Shown one piece after another: positions 18,091-28,851 of a stretch of 64,000 bases of DNA. The notes beneath the pieces were generated by a model. It was given only the letters and a program-made list of their open reading frames with translations. It did not search any database and had not been told where the DNA came from. Source of the stretch: Prauserella cavernicola (GTDB lineage Bacteria > Actinomycetota > Actinomycetes > Mycobacteriales > Pseudonocardiaceae); contig NZ_JAENJH010000001.1 in the NCBI RefSeq assembly GCF_016595675.1, positions 558,001 to 622,000 of the forward strand. Direction: 5' to 3'. Positions within the stretch are counted from its first letter, which is position 1. The number at the start of each line of letters is the position of its first letter. Made by a program: the position numbers and the translations under genes.

Positions 18091-18699
18091 TCAGCGAGGC
18101 AGCGACGTGTGCTTGAACTCGTTGAGATCGGCCCAGCCGTCGAGCAGGTCCAGCGTGCGCTCGACCGCGCCGACCGACGGCGCCGGGTCGGCACCGGCCG
18201 GGGCCCGGTTCATCAGCCGCACGAACACGGCCCGCTCCCCCGAGATGAACGTCGGCACGCCCCAGACGTGGTGGGAGGCGGCGAACTCCTCGTGCTCCCG
18301 CCGCACGGTCTCCAGCGCCGCGCCGGAGTCGACCCGCTCGAACACCGCGTCGGCGGGCGCGCCCGCGCCGCTGAGCACGCGCCCGACCACGGCACGGTCC
18401 TCCAGGTGCAGGCCCTCGTCGTGGCGGGCGGCGAACAACGCCCGGTGCACGGCGGGGAACGCCCCGGGGAACTCGTCGCGGACCGCCACACCTGCCTGCA
18501 GCGCGAGGATTCCCTTGTCGTCGCCGGGCTTGTCCCACACGCTGGGCTGTCCCTCCTCGACGTGGGCCTGCCCCAGCGAGAACGGCAGGAACCGCACCTG
18601 CCAGTCCGCACCGGCGGCCAGGCCGGTCAGGACGTGCTCGTGGGCGTTGCGGGCGAACGGGCAGCGGTAGTCCCAGGTGACGGCGAACGAAAGTGTCAT
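18091..18699 (-). CDS. DsbA-family thioredoxin-fold protein (FrnE/HCCA-isomerase-like)
   Basis: About 202 residues. The first strand-helix unit TLSFAVTWDYRCPFARNAHEH carries a CPFA motif in the position of the DsbA CxxC, so only one cysteine remains. VWGVPTFISGERAVFVRLM is the cis-Pro region of the fold, and the helical insertion between (HEEFAASHH and earlier) matches FrnE-like DsbA proteins. With one Cys it is unlikely to be a dithiol oxidase; a glutathione/mycothiol-dependent isomerase or reductase role is possible. The ATG at 18699 is at the domain start, with GAGGA very close; a TTG 16 codons earlier is the alternative. No signal peptide. Confidence 0.72.
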   Translation of the reverse strand: MTLSFAVTWDYRCPFARNAHEHVLTGLAAGADWQVRFLPFSLGQAHVEEGQPSVWDKPGDDKGILALQAGVAVRDEFPGAFPAVHRALFAARHDEGLHLEDRAVVGRVLSGAGAPADAVFERVDSGAALETVRREHEEFAASHHVWGVPTFISGERAVFVRLMNRAPAGADPAPSVGAVERTLDLLDGWADLNEFKHTSLPR

Positions 18700-18770
18700 G
18701 TCCTCGGCAACGCGCGGGGCGCCGCCCGTTGTTCCGGTGACGATCAAGCCGCCTGCTGCGACTTCGCAGT

Positions 18771-20066
18771 ATGGCCGCCATCGTGACCGCGCTGCGCGCG
18801 CACAACAAGGTGCTCACGGACGGGTTCTTCCGCGACCAGGAGCTGGACTTCCGGGCCCGGGGAGTACTCGGCGCCGCGGTGCACGGCGCGAGCGATCCGG
18901 GCACGGTTCTCGCGACACTGGCGAGGATCGACTCGCACCGTGCCTGGTTCCGCGAGTGGTGTGCGACCGCCGAGCACGCCGAGGCGCGGGCACGGGCGGC
19001 CCGCGCCTCGGGCGACGTCGCGGGGGCGCGCGGGGAGTTCCTGCGCGCCGCGACGTACTGGGCGTGCGCGCTCGACGGTGTGGACAGCTTCGGCGAGCAG
19101 CACACCGACGAGCTGCTGCTGCCCACGTTTCGCAGGCACCGGGCGTGCTGGGACGCGTTCGTCGACGGTGCGGGCGGGGCCTACGTGCGGGTGGACGTGC
19201 CCTATCTCGACACCACCCTGCCGGGTTACCTGCTGCGCCCCGACGACTCGGGGCGGGCCCGCCCCACGCTCGTGGTCACCAACGGCAGCGACGGCGCGCT
19301 CAGCGATCTGTGGAGTGGCGCGGGAGTGGCCGCCGCGCTCGGCCGCGACTGGAACGCCTTCGTCTACGACGGTCCCGGGCAGCAGTCGATGCTGTTCGAA
19401 CACGGCACCCGGTTCCGCCCCGACTGGGAGGACGTGCTGACCCCGGTGCTCGACGCGCTGGTCGCCAGGCCGGACGTCGACGCCGGCCGCCTCGCGGGCT
19501 ACGGCCTGAGCCAGGCGGGGTTCTGGGTACCGAGGGCGCTGGCCTTCGAGCACCGGCTGCGCGCGGCGGTGGTGGATCCCGGTGTCGTGGACGTCTCGGC
19601 GTCGTGGACCCGGCACCTCAACCCCGGGTCACGCAAGCAACTCGACAACGGCGACCGCGAGGGGTTCGAGAAGTCCATGCGGTTCGCGACGCGCATTCCG
19701 GCGCTGCGCCGCACCCTCGCGTTTCGGGGCAGGCCCTACGAGCACCAGGATTTCTTCGACCTGTTCACCACGGTGCGCACCTACCGGCTGGAAGCAGCCG
19801 ACGGCGCGCGGATCACCACGCCGCTGCTGATCACGGATCCGGAGGGCGAGCAGTTCTGGCCTGGCCAGTCGCGCGCGCTGGCCGAGCTCGTCGACGGCGC
19901 CGAGGTGGTGTCGTTCACCGCCGACGAGGGCGCGTCGTGGCACTGCGAGCCACTGGGCAGACTGCTGGTCGAGCAGCGGGTGTTCGGCTGGCTCGACCAG
20001 CGGCTCAGCTCTGCGGACGACCCGTCGGTGTCCCCAGCCTCGGGCCGATCGCGCCGCCGACGGTGA
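18771..20066 (+). CDS. alpha/beta hydrolase (esterase/dipeptidyl-peptidase-like with helical N-terminal domain)
   Basis: A 431-residue protein. The first 135 residues form a helical cap-like domain, then a hydrolase core begins at PGYLLRPDD. The nucleophile elbow GYGLSQAG places the catalytic Ser at about 247, and a late His lies in SWHCEPLG (about 399). TLVVTNGSDG holds the oxyanion-hole region. The layout matches the DUF1100/2,6-dihydropseudooxynicotine hydrolase type, which breaks C-C or ester bonds, but the substrate is unknown. The 3' end overlaps the convergent membrane-protein gene by 62 bp; its last 20 residues are an Arg/Ser-rich tail. Confidence 0.75.
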   Translation: MAAIVTALRAHNKVLTDGFFRDQELDFRARGVLGAAVHGASDPGTVLATLARIDSHRAWFREWCATAEHAEARARAARASGDVAGARGEFLRAATYWACALDGVDSFGEQHTDELLLPTFRRHRACWDAFVDGAGGAYVRVDVPYLDTTLPGYLLRPDDSGRARPTLVVTNGSDGALSDLWSGAGVAAALGRDWNAFVYDGPGQQSMLFEHGTRFRPDWEDVLTPVLDALVARPDVDAGRLAGYGLSQAGFWVPRALAFEHRLRAAVVDPGVVDVSASWTRHLNPGSRKQLDNGDREGFEKSMRFATRIPALRRTLAFRGRPYEHQDFFDLFTTVRTYRLEAADGARITTPLLITDPEGEQFWPGQSRALAELVDGAEVVSFTADEGASWHCEPLGRLLVEQRVFGWLDQRLSSADDPSVSPASGRSRRRR

Positions 20067-20694
20067 TCAGCACCAGTCCACCGAGCGTGACGTAGACACC
20101 GGACGACAGGGCGTCGAAGTCCTCGAACACGCCACGATAGGTCGCGATCGCGTGCCCGACGGTCAACAGCAACGACGCGACCGCCATCATGGCCCGCATC
20201 GGACCGAGACGACCACGCTCCACGCTCCTGCCGGACGTGCTGAGGATCAGCTTGGCCGACTTCTTCCCGCGCACTCCCCCCGCGGTCCACGCCAGGTAGT
20301 ACACAGCGTGCAACGCGATCAAGCCGAGCCCGGCCCACTGGAAATAGGCCTGGAACACGTGGTGCCCCCACTTGTCCGAGAGGACGCCTTCCTCCACGGC
20401 CCGGCCGATCAGCACCGACCAGCCGTACATCGACTCCTGTTCGACCCACGGCAGGGCCAGAGCGCCGACCAGCGCGACGAGCGTGCCGAGCACCACCGGC
20501 ACCAGACCCCAGCCCGGCCGGGTCCACGGCTGTGGTTCACCGGAGCCGGGCCTGCCGTGCGGACCGGGGTACTGCTGAACCGGGTACTGCTGAACCGGGT
20601 ACCGCTGAACCGGGTACTGCTGCCCCGGGTGCTGCTGGGCCGGGGCGTGCGGTGGCGGCGCGACCGGGCCGCGCGACGGGTCGGGGTGGTTCAC
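20005..20694 (-). CDS. four-TM membrane protein with Gln-Tyr-Pro repeat N-terminus
   Basis: About 229 residues. The N-terminal cytosolic region has the repeated pattern QYPVQ (QQYPVQRYPVQQYPVQQYP), encoded by tandem 15-bp DNA units. Four hydrophobic segments follow: VPVVLGTLVALVGALALPWV, WAGLGLIALHAVYYLAW, MMAVASLLLTVGHAIA and VYVTLGGLVLITVGGAIG. The W-x-x-Y pattern between TM1 and TM2 (ESMYGWSVLIG) recalls actinobacterial integral-membrane proteins of unknown function. The GTG at 20694 was chosen as the start nearest the repeat region. No assigned function. Confidence 0.65.
   Translation of the reverse strand: MNHPDPSRGPVAPPPHAPAQQHPGQQYPVQRYPVQQYPVQQYPGPHGRPGSGEPQPWTRPGWGLVPVVLGTLVALVGALALPWVEQESMYGWSVLIGRAVEEGVLSDKWGHHVFQAYFQWAGLGLIALHAVYYLAWTAGGVRGKKSAKLILSTSGRSVERGRLGPMRAMMAVASLLLTVGHAIATYRGVFEDFDALSSGVYVTLGGLVLITVGGAIGPRLGTPTGRPQS
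20567..20641. repeat. five tandem 15-bp units
   Basis: GGGTACTGCTGAACC and close variants repeat five times at 15-bp steps (starts 20567, 20582, 20597, 20612, 20627). The first two are identical and later units drift. On the minus strand they encode the Gln-Tyr-Pro-Val-Gln repeats of the membrane protein. Confidence 0.85.
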
Positions 20695-20748
20695 CGCGCG
20701 AACGGTAGTGCCGCGCCGGGAGCGTCCGGTGGCAGACCAGTGGCACGG

Positions 20749-20789
20749 CGGTGGCACGGCGGTGGTCCGCGCCCGCCACCGTGCCACCG
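20749..20789 (-). terminator. hairpin downstream of tctA
   Basis: An 11-bp perfect stem (CGGTGGCACGG / CCGTGCCACCG) with a 19-nt loop lies directly after the tctA stop on the minus strand. The left arm is part of a short direct repeat, TGGCACGGCGG, at 20741 and 20752. No U-tract. Confidence 0.6.
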
Positions 20790-20794
20790 TGCGG

Positions 20795-22285
20795 CTAGGC
20801 GTTGGCGTCGACCTTCTCCACGCCCCTGCGGTGCAGCCGGTAGGCCAGGCCCACCGAGACGAGCGCCGCCGCGGCGAAGCACAGGAAGATCGGGCTCTCC
20901 ACCAGCGACGCCGGCGAGATCGCGACCGTCTGGCGCAGGGAGAGCTCCAGCATCGGGCCGAGGATGAAGCCCATCACGAACGGAGCCACCGGCAACCCGC
21001 GTTTGCTCATCGCCCAGCCGGCCACACCGGCCACGAGGCACACCACGATGTCGAACACGCTGTTGCGCGCGGTGTAGGCGCCGACCCCGCAGCACACGAT
21101 GATGATCGGGCCGAGCACCCCGTAGGGCACGTTCGCGATCTTGGCCCACAGTCCGGCAAGCGGCAGGTTGAGCACCAGCAGGATCACGTTGGCCACGAAG
21201 AAGCTCGCGATGACCGCGGCGGTGATGTCGGCGTCGGAGGTGAACATCGTCGGACCCGGCACCACGCCGTACACCATCAGCGCCGCCATGATCAGCGCCA
21301 TCGTGGGACCGGTGGGGATGCCGAGGCTGAACAGCGGCACGAACCCGCTCATCGCCGTGGCGTTGTTGGCGGCCTCGGGCCCGCCGATGCCCTCGACGGC
21401 GCCCGTGCCGAACCGCGAACCGCCCTTGCGCTCGGCCCTGCGCCGTTCGCTGGCGTAGCTGAGGAACGTGGTGGTGGAGGGCAGCATGCCGGGGATGAGC
21501 CCGAGCAGGAAGCCGGTCACCGTGCCACGGCCCGCCGCGCCCGCGCTGCGCCGGAACTCGTCGCGGGTGGGCAGGAACCCGCCCACCTTCGCGGCCTGGG
21601 CGCTGGGCGTGCCCCGCTCGAGCGTGCGCAGCACCTCCGCGACGCCGAAGAGCCCGATCATCACCGGCACGATGTCGAGGCCCTGCATCAATTCCAGCGA
21701 GCCGAACGTCATGCGCTGCTGGCTGCTGGTGAGGTCGAGACCGACCGAGGCGAGCAGCATCCCGGCCACGGCCATGCCGATGCCGCGCACCACCGAACCG
21801 GACGACAGGCCCGCGATCGCGGTGAGGGCGAACAGCACCAGCCCGAGCATCTCCGGCGGGCCGAACTCCAGCGCGAACCCGGCCAGGTGCGGCCCGATGA
21901 GCCAGACGCCGAGCGTGCCGACGATCCCGGCGAAGAACGACGCACCCGCGGCGATGGCGAGCGCCTGGCCCGCTCTGCCGCGCTGGGTCATCGGATACCC
22001 CTCGAGCGCGGCGGGCAGCGACGACACCTCGCCCGGGATCTTCAGCAGGATCGCGCTCGTCGAGCCGCCGTACATCGCGCCGTAGTAGATCGCGGCGAGC
22101 ACCACGATCGCGGCGGACGGGCCGAGGTAGGCGGTGAGCGGGAACAGGATCGCGATGGCCGACACCGGACCGAGGCCGGGCAGCACGCCCACCATCGTCC
22201 CGGCGAGACAACCGAGGAAGGCCAGCAGCAGCACCTGCGGCTGGAACACCTCGGCGAAACCGCTGAGCAGTTCGGACAGACCCAT
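20795..22285 (-). CDS. tctA: tripartite tricarboxylate transporter large membrane subunit TctA
   Basis: A 496-residue protein with about 11-12 membrane segments. Typical TctA stretches are GTMVGVLPGLGPVSAIAILFPLT near the N-terminus, PGEVSSLPAALEGYPMTQRGRAGQALAIAA and GLIPGMLPSTTTFLSYASERR. The repeated G-x-x-x-G-x-x-P-G-x-x-P motif forms the two substrate/cation-binding re-entrant loops. It works with TctB and the substrate-binding lipoprotein TctC, both encoded just upstream. It is the last gene of the 28776-20795 operon, followed by a hairpin. The substrate is a carboxylate or related compound, probably one processed by the hydantoinase genes of the operon. Confidence 0.92.
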   Translation of the reverse strand: MGLSELLSGFAEVFQPQVLLLAFLGCLAGTMVGVLPGLGPVSAIAILFPLTAYLGPSAAIVVLAAIYYGAMYGGSTSAILLKIPGEVSSLPAALEGYPMTQRGRAGQALAIAAGASFFAGIVGTLGVWLIGPHLAGFALEFGPPEMLGLVLFALTAIAGLSSGSVVRGIGMAVAGMLLASVGLDLTSSQQRMTFGSLELMQGLDIVPVMIGLFGVAEVLRTLERGTPSAQAAKVGGFLPTRDEFRRSAGAAGRGTVTGFLLGLIPGMLPSTTTFLSYASERRRAERKGGSRFGTGAVEGIGGPEAANNATAMSGFVPLFSLGIPTGPTMALIMAALMVYGVVPGPTMFTSDADITAAVIASFFVANVILLVLNLPLAGLWAKIANVPYGVLGPIIIVCCGVGAYTARNSVFDIVVCLVAGVAGWAMSKRGLPVAPFVMGFILGPMLELSLRQTVAISPASLVESPIFLCFAAAALVSVGLAYRLHRRGVEKVDANA

Positions 22286-22298
22286 CTGGCAGCCTCCC

Positions 22299-22808
22299 TC
22301 AGAACCTGAGGATCCCGGCGGGAAGAACCACTCCCGACAGTTCGAACAAGGCGATGAACACGGCGTTCATCACCAGTGTGTACACAGTGGACTTGATCCA
22401 GCCGTAACGGGAGATCACGTGCAGGAACACGAAGACCACGACCACGCCCGCGAGGACGTAGCCCAGCGTGGCCAGCAGCGCGGCGTAGGCGGCGACCAGC
22501 AACAGGCAGATCGTCATGTCCCGGTACGGCGTCGCCGGACGGGCGGCGTCGTCGGAGTCGCCGGGGGCGTCCTCGCCGGTGCCCTCGGTGACCGAGGGCC
22601 GCTCGGAGTACGCCGTGGTCGCGGCGAGCACGACGCCGAGTACGAGGATGTACCAGCCTGCCATGTCGGCCTGCGCGGCCGGATCGATCGTGAGCAGCAG
22701 CCGCAGGCCCTCCTCGACGGCCAGTCCGGCGAGCAGCAGGAGGACGAGCATCGGGGCGTAGGCGCCCAGGGTGCGGGCCCTCGACGGGCTCCGGGTGGTC
22801 GTGGCCAT
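22299..22808 (-). CDS. tctB: tripartite tricarboxylate transporter small membrane subunit TctB
   Basis: A 169-residue protein with four hydrophobic helices (LGAYAPMLVLLLLAGLAVEEG, WYILVLGVVLAATTAYS, CLLLVAAYAALLATLGYVLAG and VYTLVMNAVFIALFELSGVVLPAG). The acidic loop between helices 2 and 3 and the C-terminal L-P-x-G-x-x motif fit TctB. The ATG at 22808 follows an AGGAGG box. It is 13 bp upstream of tctA and 31 bp downstream of tctC, the standard C-B-A order. Confidence 0.85.
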   Translation of the reverse strand: MATTTRSPSRARTLGAYAPMLVLLLLAGLAVEEGLRLLLTIDPAAQADMAGWYILVLGVVLAATTAYSERPSVTEGTGEDAPGDSDDAARPATPYRDMTICLLLVAAYAALLATLGYVLAGVVVVFVFLHVISRYGWIKSTVYTLVMNAVFIALFELSGVVLPAGILRF

Positions 22809-22839
22809 GAGGCCTCCTGAGGACGGTGGGGACGGCGAG

Positions 22840-23826
22840 TCAGCCGGCGACGCCGATCTGCTCGGACAGCGTGGCGAAGCGGTCCTTCTCTCGGTTGATG
22901 TCGGTGCGCAGCTCCTCGCCGGTGAGCACGGCCGGAGCGAGGCCCACGGCGGAGAGCTGGTCGACAACGGCGTCGTCCTCGGCGATGGTGGCGACGGCGT
23001 CGGCGAGCTTGCCGGTGAGGTCACGGGGCAGCCCGGGCGGCGCCGAGACGCCCACCCAGTACTGCATGTCGAGCTCGGGGTGGCCGAGTTCGGCGGTACT
23101 CGGCACGCCTTCGAGCTTGTCGATGGGCTGGGTGCCCGTCAGGGCGATGGGCCGCAGCTTGCCGGTGCCTGCGAGGCTGAACGCCGAGCTGGCCCCGCCC
23201 GCGCCGAAGTCGATGTCGCCAGCCGCGACGGCCCGCATCACCTCGCCGGAGCTGCGGAACGGCACACGCTTGACCTTCGCCGCGTCGATGTCGTTGCCCG
23301 CGAGGAACTGCAGCGTCGCGAAGTCACTGGTGCTGCTGCCGCCGATCCAGCCGACCGTGAAGTTCTCCGGGTCGCTGCGCGCGGCCTCCACCACGGCGTC
23401 GAAGTCCTGGTACGGCGAGTCCCCTCCGACGACGTAGACGTGCGGGCCCTCGGCGAACTTGGCGACGAACGTGCGATCGGTCCAGTCGTAGGGCACGTAG
23501 GGCAGCAGCCCCTGGATGGAGCTGGACCCGGCGCCGTCGGCGAGCAGGGTGTAGCCGTCGGCCTCGGACGTGCGCACCGTGCTGACGCCGATGATCTGGT
23601 CGGCGCCGGGCTGGTTGACCACGTTCACCGGCACGCCGAGTTCGTCGGAGAGCGCCTCGGCGCCCGCCCTGGCGGCGATGTCGGTGGAGCCGCCCGCCGC
23701 GAACGGCACCACGTAGTCGATGGAACGGCTCGGGTAGGTGCCGGCGGTCTCGGCATCGGCGGCGCACGAGGTCAGCAGCGCGGCGGCGCACAGCGCGGCG
23801 GCCGCGCGCAGGGCGGTGGCTCGCAT
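22840..23826 (-). CDS. tctC: tripartite tricarboxylate transporter substrate-binding lipoprotein TctC
   Basis: A 328-residue binding protein. The signal peptide ends in the lipobox LLTSC with Cys21, so it is lipid-anchored outside the membrane. Mature signatures of the Bug/TctC family are YPSRSIDYVVPFAAGGSTDIAARAGAEAL and VVNQPGADQIIGVSTVRTSEADGYTLL, followed by FRSSGEVMRAVAAGDIDFG. Bug proteins bind carboxylated ligands (citrate, amino acids, pyroglutamate, nicotinate). It starts 5 bp after the hydantoinase B stop, tying the transporter to that enzyme. The ligand is not deducible from sequence. Confidence 0.92.
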   Translation of the reverse strand: MRATALRAAAALCAAALLTSCAADAETAGTYPSRSIDYVVPFAAGGSTDIAARAGAEALSDELGVPVNVVNQPGADQIIGVSTVRTSEADGYTLLADGAGSSSIQGLLPYVPYDWTDRTFVAKFAEGPHVYVVGGDSPYQDFDAVVEAARSDPENFTVGWIGGSSTSDFATLQFLAGNDIDAAKVKRVPFRSSGEVMRAVAAGDIDFGAGGASSAFSLAGTGKLRPIALTGTQPIDKLEGVPSTAELGHPELDMQYWVGVSAPPGLPRDLTGKLADAVATIAEDDAVVDQLSAVGLAPAVLTGEELRTDINREKDRFATLSEQIGVAG

Positions 23827-23831
23827 CGGCC

Positions 23832-25564
23832 TCACCCCTCCGGCCGGTCGCCGCGGACGCGCGCGGTGGCCTCGGCGTCGAGCGCGCCGTCGTCGGTGAG
23901 CACCACGCCGTAGTCGGACAGTGCGCTGCGCGTGGTGATCCGGCCCTGTGCGACGTCGCGCACGACGAGCTCGGCCGGGCGCGCGAACGGCTCGCCGTAG
24001 CCGCCGGAGCCGGGACTCTCGATGCGCACGACGTCGCCGTGTCCCAGCGTGATGCCGGAGACGCGGCCGCCGGGCAGGGTGTGCTCGGCGTCGGTATCGG
24101 GACGCAGGATGAACTTGCCGGTGGTGCCGTCCTTGCCGCCCTCGAGACCCAGTGGCGGGAACGTCTGCCGGTCGGCGTGCGCGGAGAAGTCGGCCTGACC
24201 GGAGAGCACGCGGATGTCGCGCCGCACCCCGAGCCCGCCGCGGTGCTCGCCCGCTCCGCCGGAGTCGGTGATCAGCTCGTAGGTGTCGACCCGCAGCGGG
24301 TACTCCAGCTCCAGTGCCTCGATGGGCAGGTTGGAGGAGTTGGTGACGTGCACCTGCACCGCGTCGAGGCCGTCGCGGTCGGAGCGGGCTCCCGCCCCGC
24401 CCGCGATCACTTCGGGGTAGACGAAGAACTCCTCGTCCGGGCCCGCGAAGGTGACGTAGGTGATGGAGCTGTGCGACCCGGCCGGCACGCGGCCGGGCAC
24501 GGCCTTGGCGAGCGCGGCCAGCAGTACGTCGGCCACGCGCTGGCAGGCGTCGGTGCGCGCGGCCACGGCGGCGGGCGGGCGCGGGTTGACGATGCTGCCG
24601 AGCGGAGCCTCGATCCGCACGGCGTCGAAGAAGCCGCCGTTGGCGGGGATGTCGGGATCGAGCGCGGCCTTCAGCGCGTAGTAGACGGTGGCTTCCAGCG
24701 CCGAGCGCACCACGTTGATCGCGACGTCGGCCTGCCGCCCGGTGCCGGCGAAGTCGACCGAGACCTCCTCGCCCGCCACGGTGACCGCGGCCTCGATGCG
24801 GATCGGCTCCTGGCCGGGGTGGTCGCTGTCGAGCCAGTCGGCCGCGGAGTAGGTGCCGTCGGGGATCGCGGCGACGGCCACGGCGAGCCTGCGCCGGGCG
24901 TAGCCGAGCAGTTGCGCGCACGCCGCGTCGATCACGTCGCCGCCGTACTTGCCGTGCAGCTCGGCGAACCGGTTGCCGCCGGTGTGCACGGCGGCGAGCT
25001 GGGCCAGCAGGTCTCCCCTGCGTTCCTCGGGCAGCCGCGAGTTGAGGGTGACGAAGGCCAGCACCTCCTCGTTCACGGCGCCGTCGATCATGAAGCGCAC
25101 CATCGGGATGCGCAGGCCCTCCTGGAAGATGCTCGTGGAGTCGCCGGAGTTGCTGCCCGGCACGTGCCCGCCGACGTCGGAGTGGTGGGCGATGTTGGCG
25201 CTGAAGCCGACGAGCCCTCCGGCGACGAATACGGGCGACACCATCGTGATGTCGGGCAGGTGCGTGCCACCGCCGGTGTAGGGGTCGTTGGTGATGTAGA
25301 CGTCGCCCTGCCGGAGCTGTTCGGGGCCCACCCGGTCCAGCAGCGCCTGCACCAGGCCCGCCATTGATCCCATGTGGATCGGAATGTGCTCGGCCTGTGC
25401 GACGAGCCTGCCCCGCGCGTCGAACAGCGCGGTGGAGCAGTCGACGCGCTCCTTGATGTTGGTGGAGTAGCTGGCCCGCCGCAGCACGGCGCCCATCTCC
25501 TCGGCGACCGACAACATGGCGTTGCCGATCACCTGCACGCTCACCTGGTCCACAACGGTCTCGG

Positions 25565-25568
<4 letters not shown>
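23832..25568 (-). CDS. hyuB: hydantoinase/oxoprolinase B subunit
   Basis: A 578-residue HyuB-family subunit. Signatures are VIGNAMLSVAEEMGAVLRRASYSTNIKERVDCSTALFD near the N-terminus, GDVYITNDPYTGGGTHLPDI, FVAGGLVGFSANIAHHSDVGGHVPGS and ALDPDIPANGGFFDAVRIEAP. With HyuA it performs ATP-dependent ring opening of N-methylhydantoin, 5-oxoproline or related lactams, or, in the acetone carboxylase branch, carboxylation. It overlaps the hyuA stop by 4 bp. Which lactam is used cannot be read from sequence; the sarcosine-oxidase-like gene upstream favours an N-methylated hydantoin. Confidence 0.9.
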
Positions 25569-27618
<2,050 letters not shown>

Positions 27619-27622
<4 letters not shown>

Positions 27623-28776
27623 GCGGTCTCCTGGTTGGTCCTGGCGAGAGCGAGCCGGGCGGGCAGCGGGTCGCCGCCGCGCTCGAGCAGTGTGTCGACG
27701 GCGAGCGACGCGAACACCGGCGAGAGCTTGAAGCCGTGCCCGGAGAAGCCGCTCATGGACACCACGCGCTCGAAGCCGGCCGGGGTGCCGATGAGCCCGT
27801 GGTTGTCGGGCGTGTAGCCCTCGATGTAGGCGGCGGCGCCCGCGGCACCGGGTTCCAGCCCACGCAGCACACCGCCGATCGCCGCTTCGATCCTCCTGGT
27901 GTACTCGACCGGAACGGTGTTGTCGAATGTGGACAGATCGGACACGGTTTCCTTGGGAATGTGCAGGTTCACCTTCACCAGAGCGTCCCCGTCGGGAGGG
28001 AAGAACGACAGCTCCGCCTCGCGGCCGCTGCGGCGGATGCCCACCGGGAACCGTTCGGGGGCGAAGGCGTCGGGGTCGGTGGCGCGGAACCAGTGCAGCA
28101 CCACCCTGCGCACCTCGTACCGCCCGCGCACGCCCGCCAGCAGCTCCGCTGTCCACGGCCCGCCGCACACCAGCACGCGGCTCGCGGTGAGCACGCCGTC
28201 CTCGGTGTGCACGCGAACGTGCTCGCCCGCCTCGTCGAGCCCGGTACAGCGCACGCCCGTGCGCACGTCGGCGCCGAGGTCGCGGGCCAGTCCGGCGGCG
28301 GCGCGGATGGCCGTCGACGGGAACAGCAGCCCACCCTGCGGGTCGAGCACGCCGACGTCGCCGTCGCGCAGGACGTGCTGCGGGTAGCGGGCGGCGAGCT
28401 GGTCGTGGTCGAGCCGCTCGATCGGCAGGTCGAAGTCGGTGGCGCTGCGCAGTACCTCGGCGACGTCGGGATGCTCGGCAGCGCCGATGCTCAGCGCGCC
28501 GGTGGGCAGCAGGATCCGCTCTCCCGTCGCGTCGGCGAGCTCGGCCCAGAGCCCGGCCGCGCGCTGCAACAGCGGCACGTACCAGGCGCCCTCCTTGTAG
28601 GCGATCCGGAAGATGCGGGTCCGCCCGCCGGCGGCGCCGTGCTCGTGACCGAGTTCGTCGTGCTGCTCGAGACCGATCACGCGCAGGCCGTCACGGGCGA
28701 GGCGCCACAGCGCCATGCTGCCCATCGTGCCGACGCCGATCACGATGACGTCGGCGTCGAGGCCCCGGTCGGACAT
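27619..28776 (-). CDS. FAD-dependent N-methyl amino acid oxidase-like (MSOX/SolA family)
   Basis: A 385-residue DAO-fold flavoprotein. The dinucleotide motif is VIVIGVGTMGSMALWRLARDG, followed by GLEQHDELGHEHGAAGGRTRIFRIAY, which fits the monomeric sarcosine oxidase/N-methyltryptophan oxidase branch (H-x-x-G-S-S-x-x-x-T-R in MSOX). GFSGHGFKLSP near the end is the family's flavin-contact motif. The Cys that covalently holds FAD in MSOX is replaced: the aligned segment reads AAAYIEGYTPDNH where MSOX has C in A-V-C-M-Y-T. FAD is therefore predicted to be non-covalent. The ATG at 28776 has GGAGG 5 bp upstream. First gene of the hyu-tct operon. Confidence 0.85.
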
Positions 28777-28804
28777 GTCAACCTCCATGGTGTACGGACT
28801 CGAC

Positions 28805-28826
28805 GTTGCGAGCTAATGTAGGCAAC
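28805..28826. promoter_or_regulatory. inverted repeat in the divergent promoter region
   Basis: GTTGC-N12-GCAAC lies centrally in the 75-bp gap between the hyu-tct operon and the rpiR-like gene, where an RpiR dimer could block both promoters. The arms are only 5 bp, so support is modest. Confidence 0.4.
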
Positions 28827-28851
28827 ACGACAGGAAGGGGTCAATGTCGTA

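Noticed and set aside
20567-20641. CRISPR-like repeat array
   Set aside because: The 15-bp units are contiguous with no spacers and are in frame with a repeated peptide; this is a coding tandem repeat.
20708-22309. A 533-codon plus-strand open frame opposite tctA
   Set aside because: Its translation is His/Arg/Gly-rich low-complexity sequence with no domain. The minus strand encodes a complete TctA. It is an antisense shadow caused by high GC.
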